A DNA stretch of 64,000 nt from Atherix ibis (Eukaryota; Arthropoda; Insecta; Diptera; Athericidae): contig OY282606.1 of assembly GCA_958298945.1 (NCBI GenBank), forward strand, positions 52,093,920 through 52,157,919, read 5' to 3'. Of this stretch, positions 48,828 through 58,660 are shown one piece after another. The position numbers were made by a program, and so were the translations under genes. The notes beneath the pieces are model-generated. The model saw only the letters and a program-made list of their open reading frames with translations, was not told the DNA's origin and made no database searches. How positions within the stretch are numbered: position 1 is the first letter of the stretch; each line of letters opens with the position of its first letter.

Positions 48828-48964
48828 ATGTCAAATAATTCACCTGTAATAAAAACAAAGAGGAAGACGATCAGCTTAGATATTAAAATTTTAAATTTTA
48901 GATCAACTAGCAACAGGACAAGGTGTAACGGCTATCGGATATCATTTTGGTATTCATGACGCTA
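48828..48964 (+). pseudogene. Tigger transposase N-terminus (left of mariner)
   Basis: Starts MSNNSPVIKTKRKTISLDIK. After a one-base frameshift it continues ILDQLATGQGVTAIGYHFGI, the first helix-turn-helix of the CENP-B/pogo DNA-binding domain. The reading stops at GIHDA where the mariner was inserted. Confidence 0.78.
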
Positions 48965-50225
48965 CGAGGGTCGTTCAATAAGTCCTTAGAAAAAGATGGA
49001 AAAAAACTGTTTTTTTAAAAAAAAATTTTATTTTTCAACATAATCTCCTTTTAGCTTTCCTAACAGTTTTTCCAAAATTTTTATCCCGTCCAAAAAATAA
49101 GATTTCGGAAGTTCTGGAAAATACTCATCCGTTTGAGCAATGGCGTCCTCGTTGGAAGTGAACCGTCGTCCGCCAAGCCATTTCTTCAGATTGGGGAAAA
49201 GAAAATAGTCACTCGGGGCCAAATCTGGTGAATAAGCGTGATGCTGCAACAATTCCATTCTCAATTCCACAATTTTGGCCATGGAAACAGCGCAGGTGTG
49301 CACACGCGCATTGTCCTGATGCAAGAGGATTTTTTTCTTCTTCAGATGGGGGCGTTTCTCTTTGATTTCCTCGCTCAACCGTTGCAATAACGACGCGTAA
49401 TACGCTCCTGTTATTGTTTTTCCTTTTTCCAAGTAGTCGATGAAAATGATGCCCTGCGATTCCCAAAAGACCGTGGCCATCACCTTGCCGGCCGATGGCA
49501 CAGTTTTTGCCTTCTTCGGAGCCCGTTCACCCTTGAAAATCCACTGTGATGACTGTCTCTTCGTTTCTGGAGTGTAGTAGTGTATCCAGGTTTCGCCCAC
49601 AGTGGCATATCGACGAAGGAATTCGGCAGGATTGCGATGAAAGAGTGACAACATAGCCTCAGAGTCCACTACACGATTGCGCTTATTCTCCTCTGAATAG
49701 GATCTTGCCGAAATTTTTTTCACAGACAATTTTTCATGCAAAATTGAAGCGACTGTACCTTGTGCTATGCTCGTAGCCTCAACTAATTCGCGCACTTTAA
49801 TTCGCCGATCGTTCAAAATCAGATCGTGGATTTTGTCGATGATTTCAGGAGTAGACACCTCAACTGGGCGTCCTGAACGATGTTCATCTTTTGTGGATGA
49901 ACGGTCACGTTTAAATTCATTCACCCAATTGTAAACCGTCGCAAACACAGGTGCAGATGTGCCATGAACTGCATCCAACTCGGCTTTGATTTCTTTCGGG
50001 CTTAAGCCTTTCAAATGGAGATGTTTGATGACAGCCCTAAACTCGCTTTTTTCCATTTTTATGCACAAATAAATGTCGTTAACTTTAATCGACGATAGAA
50101 ATTGACCTACGCTATGGATCGAGCTGAAATTTTGACAGCTTTCCTGTCGTTAATGCTGCTTACAGTTTACCGACACTACGAGGGCAATTTCTCAGATTTT
50201 CTAAGGACTTATTGAACGACCCTCG
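48965..50225 (-). mobile_element. Mariner family C, copy 2, nested in Tigger
   Basis: TA at 48963-48964 and 50226-50227. The left end is CGAGGGTCGTTCAATAAGTC and the right end reverse-complemented is the same sequence, giving a near-perfect TIR of about 28 bp (…CTTAGAAAA). Total 1261 bp, a full-length mariner. It lies inside the Tigger coding region, so it inserted after the Tigger did. Intact ends and a nearly unbroken transposase make it the youngest-looking DNA transposon in the window. Confidence 0.96.
49028..50056 (-). CDS. Mariner transposase, full-length frame with first catalytic Asp replaced
   Basis: An open frame of 342 codons from MEKSEFRAVIKHLHLKGLSP; the start is chosen because copy 1 starts at the same Met. 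Order: helix-turn-helix 1 (about 10-45), FATVYNWVNEFKRDRS, RSGRPVEVSTPEIIDK, helix-turn-helix 2 (about 85-110), linker, catalytic core, and C-terminus ending KLKGDYVEK. A mariner transposase cuts and joins DNA at TIRs with a D-D-34-D triad. Here Asp 248 (LLHQDNARVH) and Asp 283 (DLAPSDYFLFP) are present exactly 34 residues apart. The first Asp position (154) is Gly: TVGETWIHYY, against TVDETWIHYY in copy 1. The linker motif W-V-P-R-L-L is also absent (ISARSYSEENK) in both copies. It should bind DNA but not catalyse. Whether it is expressed is unknown. Confidence 0.93.
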   Translation of the reverse strand: MEKSEFRAVIKHLHLKGLSPKEIKAELDAVHGTSAPVFATVYNWVNEFKRDRSSTKDEHRSGRPVEVSTPEIIDKIHDLILNDRRIKVRELVEATSIAQGTVASILHEKLSVKKISARSYSEENKRNRVVDSEAMLSLFHRNPAEFLRRYATVGETWIHYYTPETKRQSSQWIFKGERAPKKAKTVPSAGKVMATVFWESQGIIFIDYLEKGKTITGAYYASLLQRLSEEIKEKRPHLKKKKILLHQDNARVHTCAVSMAKIVELRMELLQHHAYSPDLAPSDYFLFPNLKKWLGGRRFTSNEDAIAQTDEYFPELPKSYFLDGIKILEKLLGKLKGDYVEK

Positions 50226-50227
50226 TA

Positions 50228-51050
50228 CCATAAGAACGATTAAAAAAAATGAAACTGCGATCAGAAAATCTGTATGTTCTGGGACAAAAATAAGTGCTAA
50301 ATCATCGTCTTATATAAGAGATGTTGTCAAAGAGAAGATGGGAAAAGCTTTGACAATGTGGATTGAAGATAAATCACAAGCAGCATTAAGAATTTATAAA
50401 CGTATTAAAGAAGTTGAGACAGACACTTCATCACAGTCCAAACAACCTGAATTTTCTGCTAGTACAGGTTGGTAGACAAGTTTTCTTAAACGACATGCTC
50501 TCCATAATATAAAAATTAAGGGAGAAACTGCGTCTGCAAAAGAATTTCCTCAAAAACTTTTTAGAAAAATTATTGAAAATGGAGGATACACCCCTGATCA
50601 AGTATGAAATGTAGATGAAAGTGGTCTTTTTTGGAAAAGAATTCCTAGGAGAACTTATGTTGCAAAATCGCAGAAAACTGCCGGTGGTTTTAAAGTAGCA
50701 AAGGACTGCGCAACATTATTGTTTTGTTCGAATGCTTCAGGAGAACGTATGTTAAAATCACTGCTAGTAAATTGCGCCTTAAGACCACGCTCGATGAATG
50801 GTGTAGATATCAATAAATTGCCAATTCACTGGACAGCAAACAAAAATGTCTGGGTGACCAATGCAATCTTCACAGAATGGTTTCAGAAATACTTCATCCC
50901 AGAAGTTAGACGCTACATAAATGCAAAATGTCTAAAATTTAAAGTCCTGATCTTGGAGAACCTTAAAACCATCTGGTCTTGGGACACCAAAATGTGCAAT
51001 TTTGTTTTCTTCCGCCTAAAACTACATCTTTTTTAGGTCTGGAACCAATC
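50228..51050 (+). pseudogene. Tigger transposase, central and catalytic part (right of mariner)
   Basis: Continues the Tigger protein: IRTIKKNETAIRKSV, VVKEKMGKALTMWIEDKSQA (second helix-turn-helix of the CENP-B-type binding domain), a stop at about 50,473, FLKRHALHNIKIKGETASA, a stop, then NVDESGLFWKRIPRRTYVAK with the first catalytic Asp at about 50,613. GFKVAKDCATLLFCSNASGE and VWVTNAIFTEWFQKYFIPEV follow. The second catalytic Asp is lost: LILEN stands for LILDN. A frameshift leads to FLPPKTTSFLGLEP, after which similarity ends. Non-functional. Confidence 0.85.
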
Positions 51051-51130
51051 TACTATTCTTCCATTTAGCCAATATTTTTTTTAACACGAATTTTTTTTCC
51101 ACGAATTTTTTGGGAACGCATCTATCTTGT

Positions 51131-52888
51131 AAAAAGAGAATTAGGCGTATTCTGAAAAATTGTACACAACCCTTAGAAGATACTCTAAAAAATTGACTTA
51201 GAAAAATTAGATCACATATAAAAGCATTTAAAAATTATTTTACAATTAAACATAATAAAATGGTCAACAGTACAAAATAAATTTAAAGTAAAAAATTTAA
51301 AAAAAATAAAGATAAAAAAGCAAAAGTATTAAAAAATGAGCTGGTCTAAAAAATTCCAAAAAAATTTTAATAAACTTTTTTCGAATTTTTTATATTTTAA
51401 CAAACCAAAATTGCATATGGTAGTGCCATTTCCATCCCCTATCTATATTGGAATATTCAAAAATAATTCCAAGAAAGTTTTTCAAATAAAACTAAAAATT
51501 TTTTTCTGCAAAAAATGGGAAAAATTTCAATTAATTTTTTTTCTAATTGAAAATTTTCTTTTGCAAATGATATGCTAAAAAAAAAATTTCTTTCACAAAT
51601 AATCTTCACAATATGGCCATAATTAATTTCTTACCATTTCCATTATATCTACCCCTTCGGAGAGCTACGGAAATTTTCTAATTAAAATAACAGAAAATTC
51701 CAATTAACCAAATACAACAAGCCCCTTCCAACTGCAAAACACAATCTCATATTTTTCAATTTAATAAACATCTTCCTAATTAGTTGGGCCTGTTCTACAA
51801 TACAACATCTTGTATACTTTCAACAACCTCCTGTGCCCCTTCACTTAAAAAATGAGTAAACTTTAACTGATCCGCACTGTTAGTGCACTCGTATTTGTAA
51901 TTTGTTGAAGCTTTACATGTGAAATTTCTTCATAAATTCATAAATTCATGGACTGGTACACCGTTGCTGCCATCGTTTAACCTACAAAATTGGCATCATT
52001 TGGCTTTTTTGGCCCAATGTGCTTATTATCTACTCTCTTCCACTGCCGCGCCTAACTTTTCCAGTCAGTGTCTCGTAACTCTTTCTAACCGAAAATGTTG
52101 CTTTTGCCTGATTTTCTGTTTTCATACTTTTTTTTCTTTTTGTTATGTAAGAAAAGTAATTTCTTTTTGGTTTTTATTTTGTTGGTAAAACTTCCTTTCT
52201 GTCCGGTGTCGTCACCTTGCACATTGCTTATTTTCATTAAAAGACGCAGATGTTCCTAAAAGGGCAAAAGTACTTCTTGGTTTTGTCTAAGAAATTGTAA
52301 TCAATTTTGTCTCTGCTGTTTGGACTGAAGTTATTTTGTTTTTATTTTCATTTTATTTTTATTTGATTTTCCTCCTTTTTTTTGGAATCCTTTTTAATAA
52401 AATTACGAAATAGTAAAGAAACGAAGAAACAAGGAAATGTTACTCACAAATAATATTCCAAAAATAAATTTTCAATGAATATTTTTCGCAATAAAAAATA
52501 GGAAAAAATAAAAAGTGGAAAATTCTGAAATTTTAGGCAGAAGGAAGGAAGGGTGGGGTTTTTTTAATTTTAATTTTAGATGTTTTTACAAAATTGTACG
52601 CCATTTTCCTTTTAATCAAAAAAAAAAGTGCGCCATTTTGTTTAAGTCAAAAATTGAAAATTATTTTTGAGCTATTAAAACGAAATTTTGATGGTTTTCT
52701 TGCAAAAAAAAAGAAAAAAATTGTAGAAAATTGCACTGAAAATGGATTTTTTTAAAAATATATTTTATTTTCAGACTGTTTACAATGCTACCAGAGCTTT
52801 TACACAATTTTTTCTAATATTTCCGAATTGGCAGAATTCGGAGCAAAGAAAAATAAAAATTATAAAATTTTTTTCTTAATAATCTAAA
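51131..52888. other. No gene recognised
   Basis: AT-rich spacer. A plus frame at 51919-52188 (89 codons) shows no known domain. The remainder is homopolymer-rich. Confidence 0.45.
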
Positions 52889-52890
52889 TA

Positions 52891-54031
52891 CGAGGTCAGT
52901 TCAAAAAGTATCGTGCATTTTGAATTTCTGCGGGTTACGTACATAAATTAGATTTTCGATTTTTTTGTGGCGTTATGTTGGTACTCATCCCTCTCAATTA
53001 TACCGACTAGTTCAGCCATTTTCAATGTTCAGTTAATTTTTGACAGCTGCTTTGCTTGGACGTGTTTTGGCTCGTCTTCGATTTTTGCCCATTCCAAAAA
53101 AATGGATCAATGAATCTGTTTCGGGAACAAGAAAAAGTAACAGGCGGTCAGATCTGGGGAATACGGTGGCTGCGGCATTATAAGTGTATTGTTTTTGGCC
53201 AAAAATTCGCCAATTTTTGTTCTTCCACAAATCCGGGCGTTTCTGGCGGATTGCTTCCCGCAACTTGAGCATAACTTGCAGGTAATATTCTTTATTGACC
53301 GTTCCACCCTCTGGCAAAAACTCATAATGCACCACGCCCTTGCAATCGAAAAAAAACTGTAAGCAAAACCATCACATTCGACTGAACTTGGCGCGCTTTT
53401 TTCGATGATTGAGCTCAGGTTTTCTACGTCATAACCATAAACCCATGATTTGTCACCAGTTATGACCCTCTGCAGCAAATTTGGGTCGTCACGGGCAGAG
53501 TCCAACAGCTCCTTAGCAATGTTAATGGGATGCTGTTTTTGGTCGAAATGGAGCAATTTTGGTACGAATTTCTCGGCGACCCGTCTCACGACCAAATCAT
53601 TGTTTAAGTCTCAGCAACTTCTCTTACGGTGATTCGACAATTGACCAATACTATTTTCTTCACTTCATCAATGTTTTCGTCTGCTGTTGACGTGCTCGGA
53701 CGTCTGGCACGCTTTTTGCCGTTCACAACTTCTCGGCCCTCTGAGAACATTTTGTACCACCGATAAACGTTGCTCCGGTCCAAGGTAGCTTCACCATATG
53801 CCACAGTCAACATTCGGAATGCGTCCACGCAATTAATTTTGTTTTTCACACAAAATTTGATGCAAATTCTTGGATCCATTTTTTGGAACCAAAACACGTG
53901 CAAAGAAAGCAGCTGCCTTTTCGGCATAAGTGATAGACATGACTACCAACATAACGTTATAAAAAATAAAAAATCTAATATACGTAACCCGCGGAAATTC
54001 AAAATTCGCGATACATTTTGAACAGACCTCG
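52891..54031 (-). mobile_element. Mariner family A, copy 4 (longest, rearranged 3' end)
   Basis: TA at 52889-52890 and 54032-54033. The left end is CGAGGTCAGTTCAAAAAGTA and the right end reverse-complemented is CGAGGTCTGTTCAAAATGTA. The left 227 bp (52891-53117) are an inverted copy of the element's 5' end, joined at TGAATCT|GTTTCGGGAACAAG, the same point as copies 1 and 2. Unlike those, this copy still has its N-terminal coding region. Total 1141 bp. Confidence 0.9.
53118..53879 (-). pseudogene. Mariner transposase (family A copy 4)
   Basis: Begins MDPRICIKFCVKNKINCVDA at 53879. RMLTVAYGEATLDRSNVYRW and YKMFSEGREVVNGKKRARRP cover the first DNA-binding half, then ENIDEVKKIVLVNCRITVRE. After a frameshift at about 53,600: VVRRVAEKFVPKLLHFDQKQ, KELLDSARDDPNLLQRV, and TGDKSWVYGYDVE, which holds the first catalytic Asp at about 53,445. 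A deletion removes the QWKLPH segment. After more frameshifts: MVHYEFLPEGGTVNKEYYLQ and LREAIRQKRPDLWKNKNW, where the H-D-N-A block with the second Asp is deleted (KNW|RIFGQK). PPYSPDLTACYFFLFPK follows in another frame, with the third Asp position reading Tyr. The protein is cut after FLFPK by the inverted segment. Confidence 0.86.
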
Positions 54032-54033
54032 TA

Positions 54034-55950
54034 TACTGTAAATATAAAGAAAAGAAGAAGGCGATGCGAGGATAATTTTGTAAGAAGAAAATAAAAGAGA
54101 AACAAAACTTTAAGTTGAAACAGAACGAAATAAACATTAGGGAAACAATCTGAAACACTTTCAGAAACAAAAAAAATTGTAACAAATTAAAATAAAATAA
54201 AAAATGAGTACAAGTCAAAGTGGATTAGAGCAGGACAAGTGCAAGCAAGTGAATGGAAAATGAAGGAAACAAAACCGACGAGAACATGTGAAAAGAAACA
54301 AAATTTGTGAACACGCAAAAAAATATTAAAGGGAATACAGCAGAGAGGGCACGATAGGAAATAGAGCAAGACAAGTGGAAACAAGAGATAAAGAAATGAA
54401 AACAATGGGACACCAGCTGCGTTTCGGTTTTTGTATGCAATTTATTTTTTCTCTCATTTAACTCCAAAATAGATTTTTTTTATCTCGCTCTCCAACATTT
54501 ATCAAATTACACTAAATTAAGTCGTCATTGCTGTGACGTAATTGGAAGTGATTGGCAATGATTTGGAGAATTTGTCAAAAAAAAAAAAAAAAAGTGTGGG
54601 TTTGGAATTTTTCTAATTTTTTCCGAAAGAGCGAAAAGGAACGAAGAGCTTATGCCTTTTAATAAAAAGAGAAGCAACTCTGCTAAATCGAATGAGAACA
54701 CACAAAAAAAACACCAGCCAATAATTAATTATGGAATTTGAATGTTTATTGATTGCGAAGCTCAAGAATTCTTTGTTTTTTGTGAATTAATTTATTCGGT
54801 TTTTTTACTCTCAAAATGGTAAAAGGAGTGGTTAAGAGAGGGACTAAATAGGAAGTATTTAATGGATGACGATTGTCGTTTCTAATTTAGGCATAAAATA
54901 ATAATAATTCTACTAAATTTGCTGATAAATAAATACTTATGATAATAATTTATTGGATTTATTTTTGGTGTATTTTTATTTTTGGTAATAATTACTAAAA
55001 GAAATAAGAAAAAAGAAATAATGAAAAATCGATAAAAGTTTATTGAAGAAACCAAGAGAAAACTAAAAAAAAAAAATCAAAGAAAATTCGAAGAGGTTGC
55101 GTGCTGTTTTGGAATTTTTATCGTCTTTGGCGGTTGTTTATTTTTCCCCTTTTAAGCAGATTCCACCCAAACTGGGGGGATAAAAACATCGAAAATATTG
55201 AATAATAATAATTTTTTGTCAATGTCTTCTACGTATTATTGTTAGTAATAATGTTAGCTCATTTATTATTTGTTTTTATTGTCGTAGAAGTTTTGGAATT
55301 TGTAATCGTGTAAGTGACATTTACAATCGTAGCTTGACGTTAAGAGAAGAAAACAGAGCAAAACTTTGGAATAAATAGAAAAATTCGATAATATTTTCTA
55401 TGTAATATAATTTCGAATCGATTTTATATTTATTTTCCCATTTAAGTAAATTATGAATTTTCGTGATCTTATTACCATTTTGATCGATCAAATTACTTTT
55501 TACTGAGCAAATAATTCAGACAAATTCACTTTAATGTTTGTAAGTTATTTTGAAATCGTAATAAATAATATGAGAGAGTGGGTAGCGGGGGTGTATTTGC
55601 TAAAAGGGATATTTTTTTGGCTATAATTTTATTTATGTTTAAAAAATTTTTTTTTTGACTTTTACGTTTGTTATAAAATTTTGGACATTTGTTTAAAATA
55701 TTTTTTTGCATTGTATTTATATGAGAAACTTCAGAACTTTCCTCCTTCTGTATACTTTTACCATTGGCATTACCAAGCAACAGTTAATACTGACTTTTTT
55801 GAAATGTGCCCTATTATAGCTGGTGTTCCTAAAATTCGTGTTTTACTTTTTAAAAAAATTTTTATTATGTACGTCTAACTTTTTAATTTAAATAATATTA
55901 TATCAAAATATATTTGATACAAACGTCTAATTTTGGATGACTCTTCGGCA
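54034..55950. other. No gene recognised
   Basis: The part at 54,040-54,420 is purine-rich on the plus strand, giving long hydrophobic minus-strand frames with no support. The rest is AT-rich spacer. Confidence 0.45.
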
Positions 55951-55952
55951 TA

Positions 55953-57170
55953 CCAGTTGAATAAGCTTAAATTCGCTGTTTTTTAGTTAAAAAACATGTT
56001 TTTTCCATAGAAAGCAAAAACAAATTTATTCAAAGTACTTGCCCTCGCTAGCTACACATTTTTCTTAACCCTCAGGCAATTTGTGGATACTACGCCAAAA
56101 AAATTCCTTCTCTTTCGAGGTATACCATTCAGCAAGCTATTTTCGGATGTCTTCGTAAGAATCGAAGTGCTGCTCAGCGAGCGCGTGGTCCATCGACGGA
56201 AAAAGGTGGTAGTCGGAAGGGGCCAGGTCTGATGAATAAACGGGATGGGGTAGCATCTCCCAGTTGAGTGTCTCTAAGTAGTTTTGGACCATTTTTGACG
56301 CGTCATGTCTCGGTTGAGAATCCGTCCTTTTTTCACGCAAAGCACGGTACAATTTGATCAGTTGTTGGTGCTAGCGATGGGCATTGACAGTTTCACCAGG
56401 TTTCAACATCTCATAGTAGACGATACCCTGCTGATGCCACCAAACGCACAGCATCGTCTTCCGTCCGAAGCGATTTGGTCTTGGGGAAGATGTTGATGGT
56501 TGGCCAGGAAATGATTTCTTGCATTTAGGATTCTCGAAATCTATCCACTTTTCATCGCCTGTCAAAATCCGATGTAGAAACGACTTTCTTTTTTGTCTGG
56601 AGAGCAAAATTTCGCATGTGCTTTGAAGTCGGTCCGTCTGCCTATCGTTCAATTCATGCGGCACCCATTTTGCAACCTTCCCCATAGCACCCAGACGCAT
56701 GGAAATGGCTTGTAGAGTAACACCCAATTGCTCCGCGAGCATTTTAGGCGATTGGGTATCGTCTTTGTCCAAAAGAGTCTGCAATTGATGCTCCTCAACC
56801 TTCCTAGACCGATTTTCACGCTTCTTGTCCCACAAGTCAAAATTGCCGTCTTTGAACCGATGAAACCAATCTCGGCACATTGTTTCCAATAAAGTACTGT
56901 CACCATAGGCCTCCATAAGCATTCGATGCGATTTGGCAGCCGATTTCTTCAAATTGAAGCAGAAAAGCAGAGCTTCCCGCATATGCTCTTTTTCTGGCAC
57001 AAAACTAGACAAAGGAAAAATGTATGTCGTTGTACAAAATTACTGACAATGTGCACTGATTAATGTTGACAGATGTCACACTCATAAAAAAAACTATGGC
57101 GTGCCCATGGAAGCTTAATACGATCACTCACGCCATCTATGACCAAACAGCGGATTTAGGCTTATACCCC
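55953..57170 (-). mobile_element. Mos1-like mariner, family B, copy 4 (best preserved)
   Basis: TA at 55951-55952 and 57171-57172. The left end is CCAGTTGAATAAGCTTAAAT and the right end reverse-complemented begins GGGGTATAAGCCTAAATCCG; both match the family TIR. Inverted repeat ATGGCGTG (57096-57103) and CACGCCAT (57129-57136). Total 1218 bp. Confidence 0.9.
56026..57012 (-). pseudogene. Mos1-like mariner transposase (family B copy 4), second Asp deleted
   Basis: The first frame of 213 codons from MSSFVPEKEHMREALLFCFN includes the helix-turn-helix half (CRDWFHRFKDGNFDLWDKKR), LQTLLDKDDTQSPKMLAEQL, the linker KWVPHELNDRQTDRLQ, the first catalytic Asp in HRILTGDEKWIDFENP, RPNRFGRKTMLCVWWHQQGI and YYEMLKPGETVNAHR. 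A frameshift follows, then a second frame (56137-56352): MYRALREKRTDSQPRHDASK joined to MVQNYLETLNWEMLPHPVYS. Mos1-type proteins have about 13 more residues between these, with the HDNAP second catalytic Asp, so that block is precisely missing. SSDLAPSDYHLFPSMDHALA keeps the third Asp. The element ends GKYFE-stop at 56026. Confidence 0.9.
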
Positions 57171-57172
57171 TA

Positions 57173-57709
57173 ATAAATTGATATGAATCTCACCGATGGC
57201 TTGAATGATTTTGTTCTCCAGTTAAAAAAATATTTTCAGTTTATTGGCATTAGTTTACGGTAGTCCTATAAAAAAGGTCTTAGTACATTAAATTGCACTA
57301 TTCTTTTGTGGTATCTTAACGCCATTAACAGTTGCCATCACAACAGCCTCATTTCGAAAGCAATACGTCTCTACAAAAATTCACATCACACAGTAACTTT
57401 TTTTTGGATGCAAAGCAAGTTTCTTGTACTGTTATAGATGTAAAATAAGCTTCTTGAACTGTTGTGGAGTGTTTTGCTTGTTTAAGTAGCCATTCAGCCA
57501 AAAATGTTGAAGATGGTTTTTTCACCAACTCTGGGATCCATTTGCAACTGCTCAAGGGTCCAGTCAGGGAATATCTGATGCTTCATATACTGGAAAGTTT
57601 CTGCGCTCCCAACCATCACACTCACGTCATTTTTGTGGTATTTAACTTACTCTCTATTTTATCCTAAATAAATGGCAACCTAATCCAACATTTTTTAAAA
57701 TAGGACTCT
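57173..57709. other. Unassigned segment with a short direct repeat
   Basis: Less AT-rich than its surroundings. The minus-strand frame 57349-57555 (68 codons, KKPSSTFLAEWLLKQAKHST and TVQEAYFTSITVQETCFASK) contains an imperfect 10-residue repeat. It arises from two 28 bp direct repeats at about 57406-57433 and 57436-57463, with 6 mismatches. I do not recognise a family; it could be an exon or a transposon remnant. Confidence 0.35.
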
Positions 57710-58204
57710 TCTATTGTGAAGCGCCTAGACCCAATAACTCCTTGTTCAAATGAATCCAATTAGCTCCGCGTCATTTTCCATAATCAAAATGATCCCAAAA
57801 CTCAACAAACCGAAAAGCCTTCCTACCTCAGGCAGACATATAAGCCCTGTCCAATTTTATAAAAAAATCCTAGCAAAATTAATCCTAAAACGCCTTTATC
57901 CAAATTTTTGAAACCGATGGGGTGATTCCTCAGCATCAGTTTGGATTAAGAACTGAGCTTACCACTATCCAGCATCCTTAAATTCTATCTCTTACAATAT
58001 TCGCAGGTAGCTGAAAATATTGAGTTTTCTGATATTTATTCTATCTCCACCGGTGTCCCTCGGAGAAGAGTCCTAATTCCAATACTATACAATATTTATA
58101 CCCTCGATATTCCTTACCATAGTGATATCCTTACTGGAACATATGCTGATGGTACAGCCTTCCTTACACATCACAAAGATCCGTCCATAGCCTTCAATGT
58201 ATAA
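57710..58204 (+). mobile_element. Jockey reverse transcriptase fragment (J4)
   Basis: Broken plus-strand frames: IIKMIPKLNKPKSLPTSGRH, KKILAKLILKRLYPNF, QVAENIEFSDIYSISTGVP, PILYNIYTLDIPYHSDILTG, and TYADGTAFLTHHKDPSIAF, where the motif C YADD reads YADG. The motif A region is deleted between HYPAS and ILKFYLL. Closely related to J2 by sequence. It stops at about 58,204, directly against J5 in the opposite orientation. Confidence 0.85.
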
Positions 58205-58660
58205 ATTTTGTATAGTATGAGCCCAAGTAGATTTCCCTGTGGAACACCACCCAATATTGGCTGGAATGAATTATTTTAGGACTAGAAATTACGTTGAAGG
58301 AAGGACTATAGGAATTTAATTTGAGGCGAAGGACTATTCTCAACATTTTGCGAGAGGTATGGAAGTAGACTTATTAGTCTGTAGGAAGTGGGGTGGTTTA
58401 TTAGTTTAATGGGTTAAGAGAGCATTTTTATTATGGAAAATTACCAGACAAATTGGGAAATATGTTGTTCTAATCATGTAGTCTATTAGAAAGTTGTTGG
58501 AGTATATTGGAGGTGATCAAATCATAGACAGGAACATTTTTTTTTTGGGAGGGAGCGATTGTTTTTGGAGGAAGACTCACAATGAGTCCTGTCTATTATG
58601 TATTCATGTGGAATAAATATTTCTGCAGAGTGTCCATCAAATGCATCCGCTTTAATGCTC
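58205..58660 (-). mobile_element. Jockey reverse transcriptase fragment (J5)
   Basis: Minus-strand frames: ADAFDGHSAEIFIPHEYI (linker end), HPTSYRLISLLPYLSQN (fingers), then PILGGVPQGNLLGLILYKIY (motif B), ending at the junction with J4. Motif A is deleted and motif C is absent. Confidence 0.8.

Larger units (their letters stand above)
48440..51130 (+). mobile_element. Tigger/pogo-type DNA transposon, interrupted by a mariner
   Basis: Coding remnants of a CENP-B-like transposase lie on both sides of mariner family C copy 2 (48965-50225). Removing that mariner and one TA joins the two sides in frame: GIHDA-T-IRTIKKNETA. Flanks share ACACGAATT-rich sequence (about 48,450-48,490 and 51,080-51,110), but I could not define clean terminal inverted repeats, so the outer limits are approximate. 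Confidence 0.75.
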
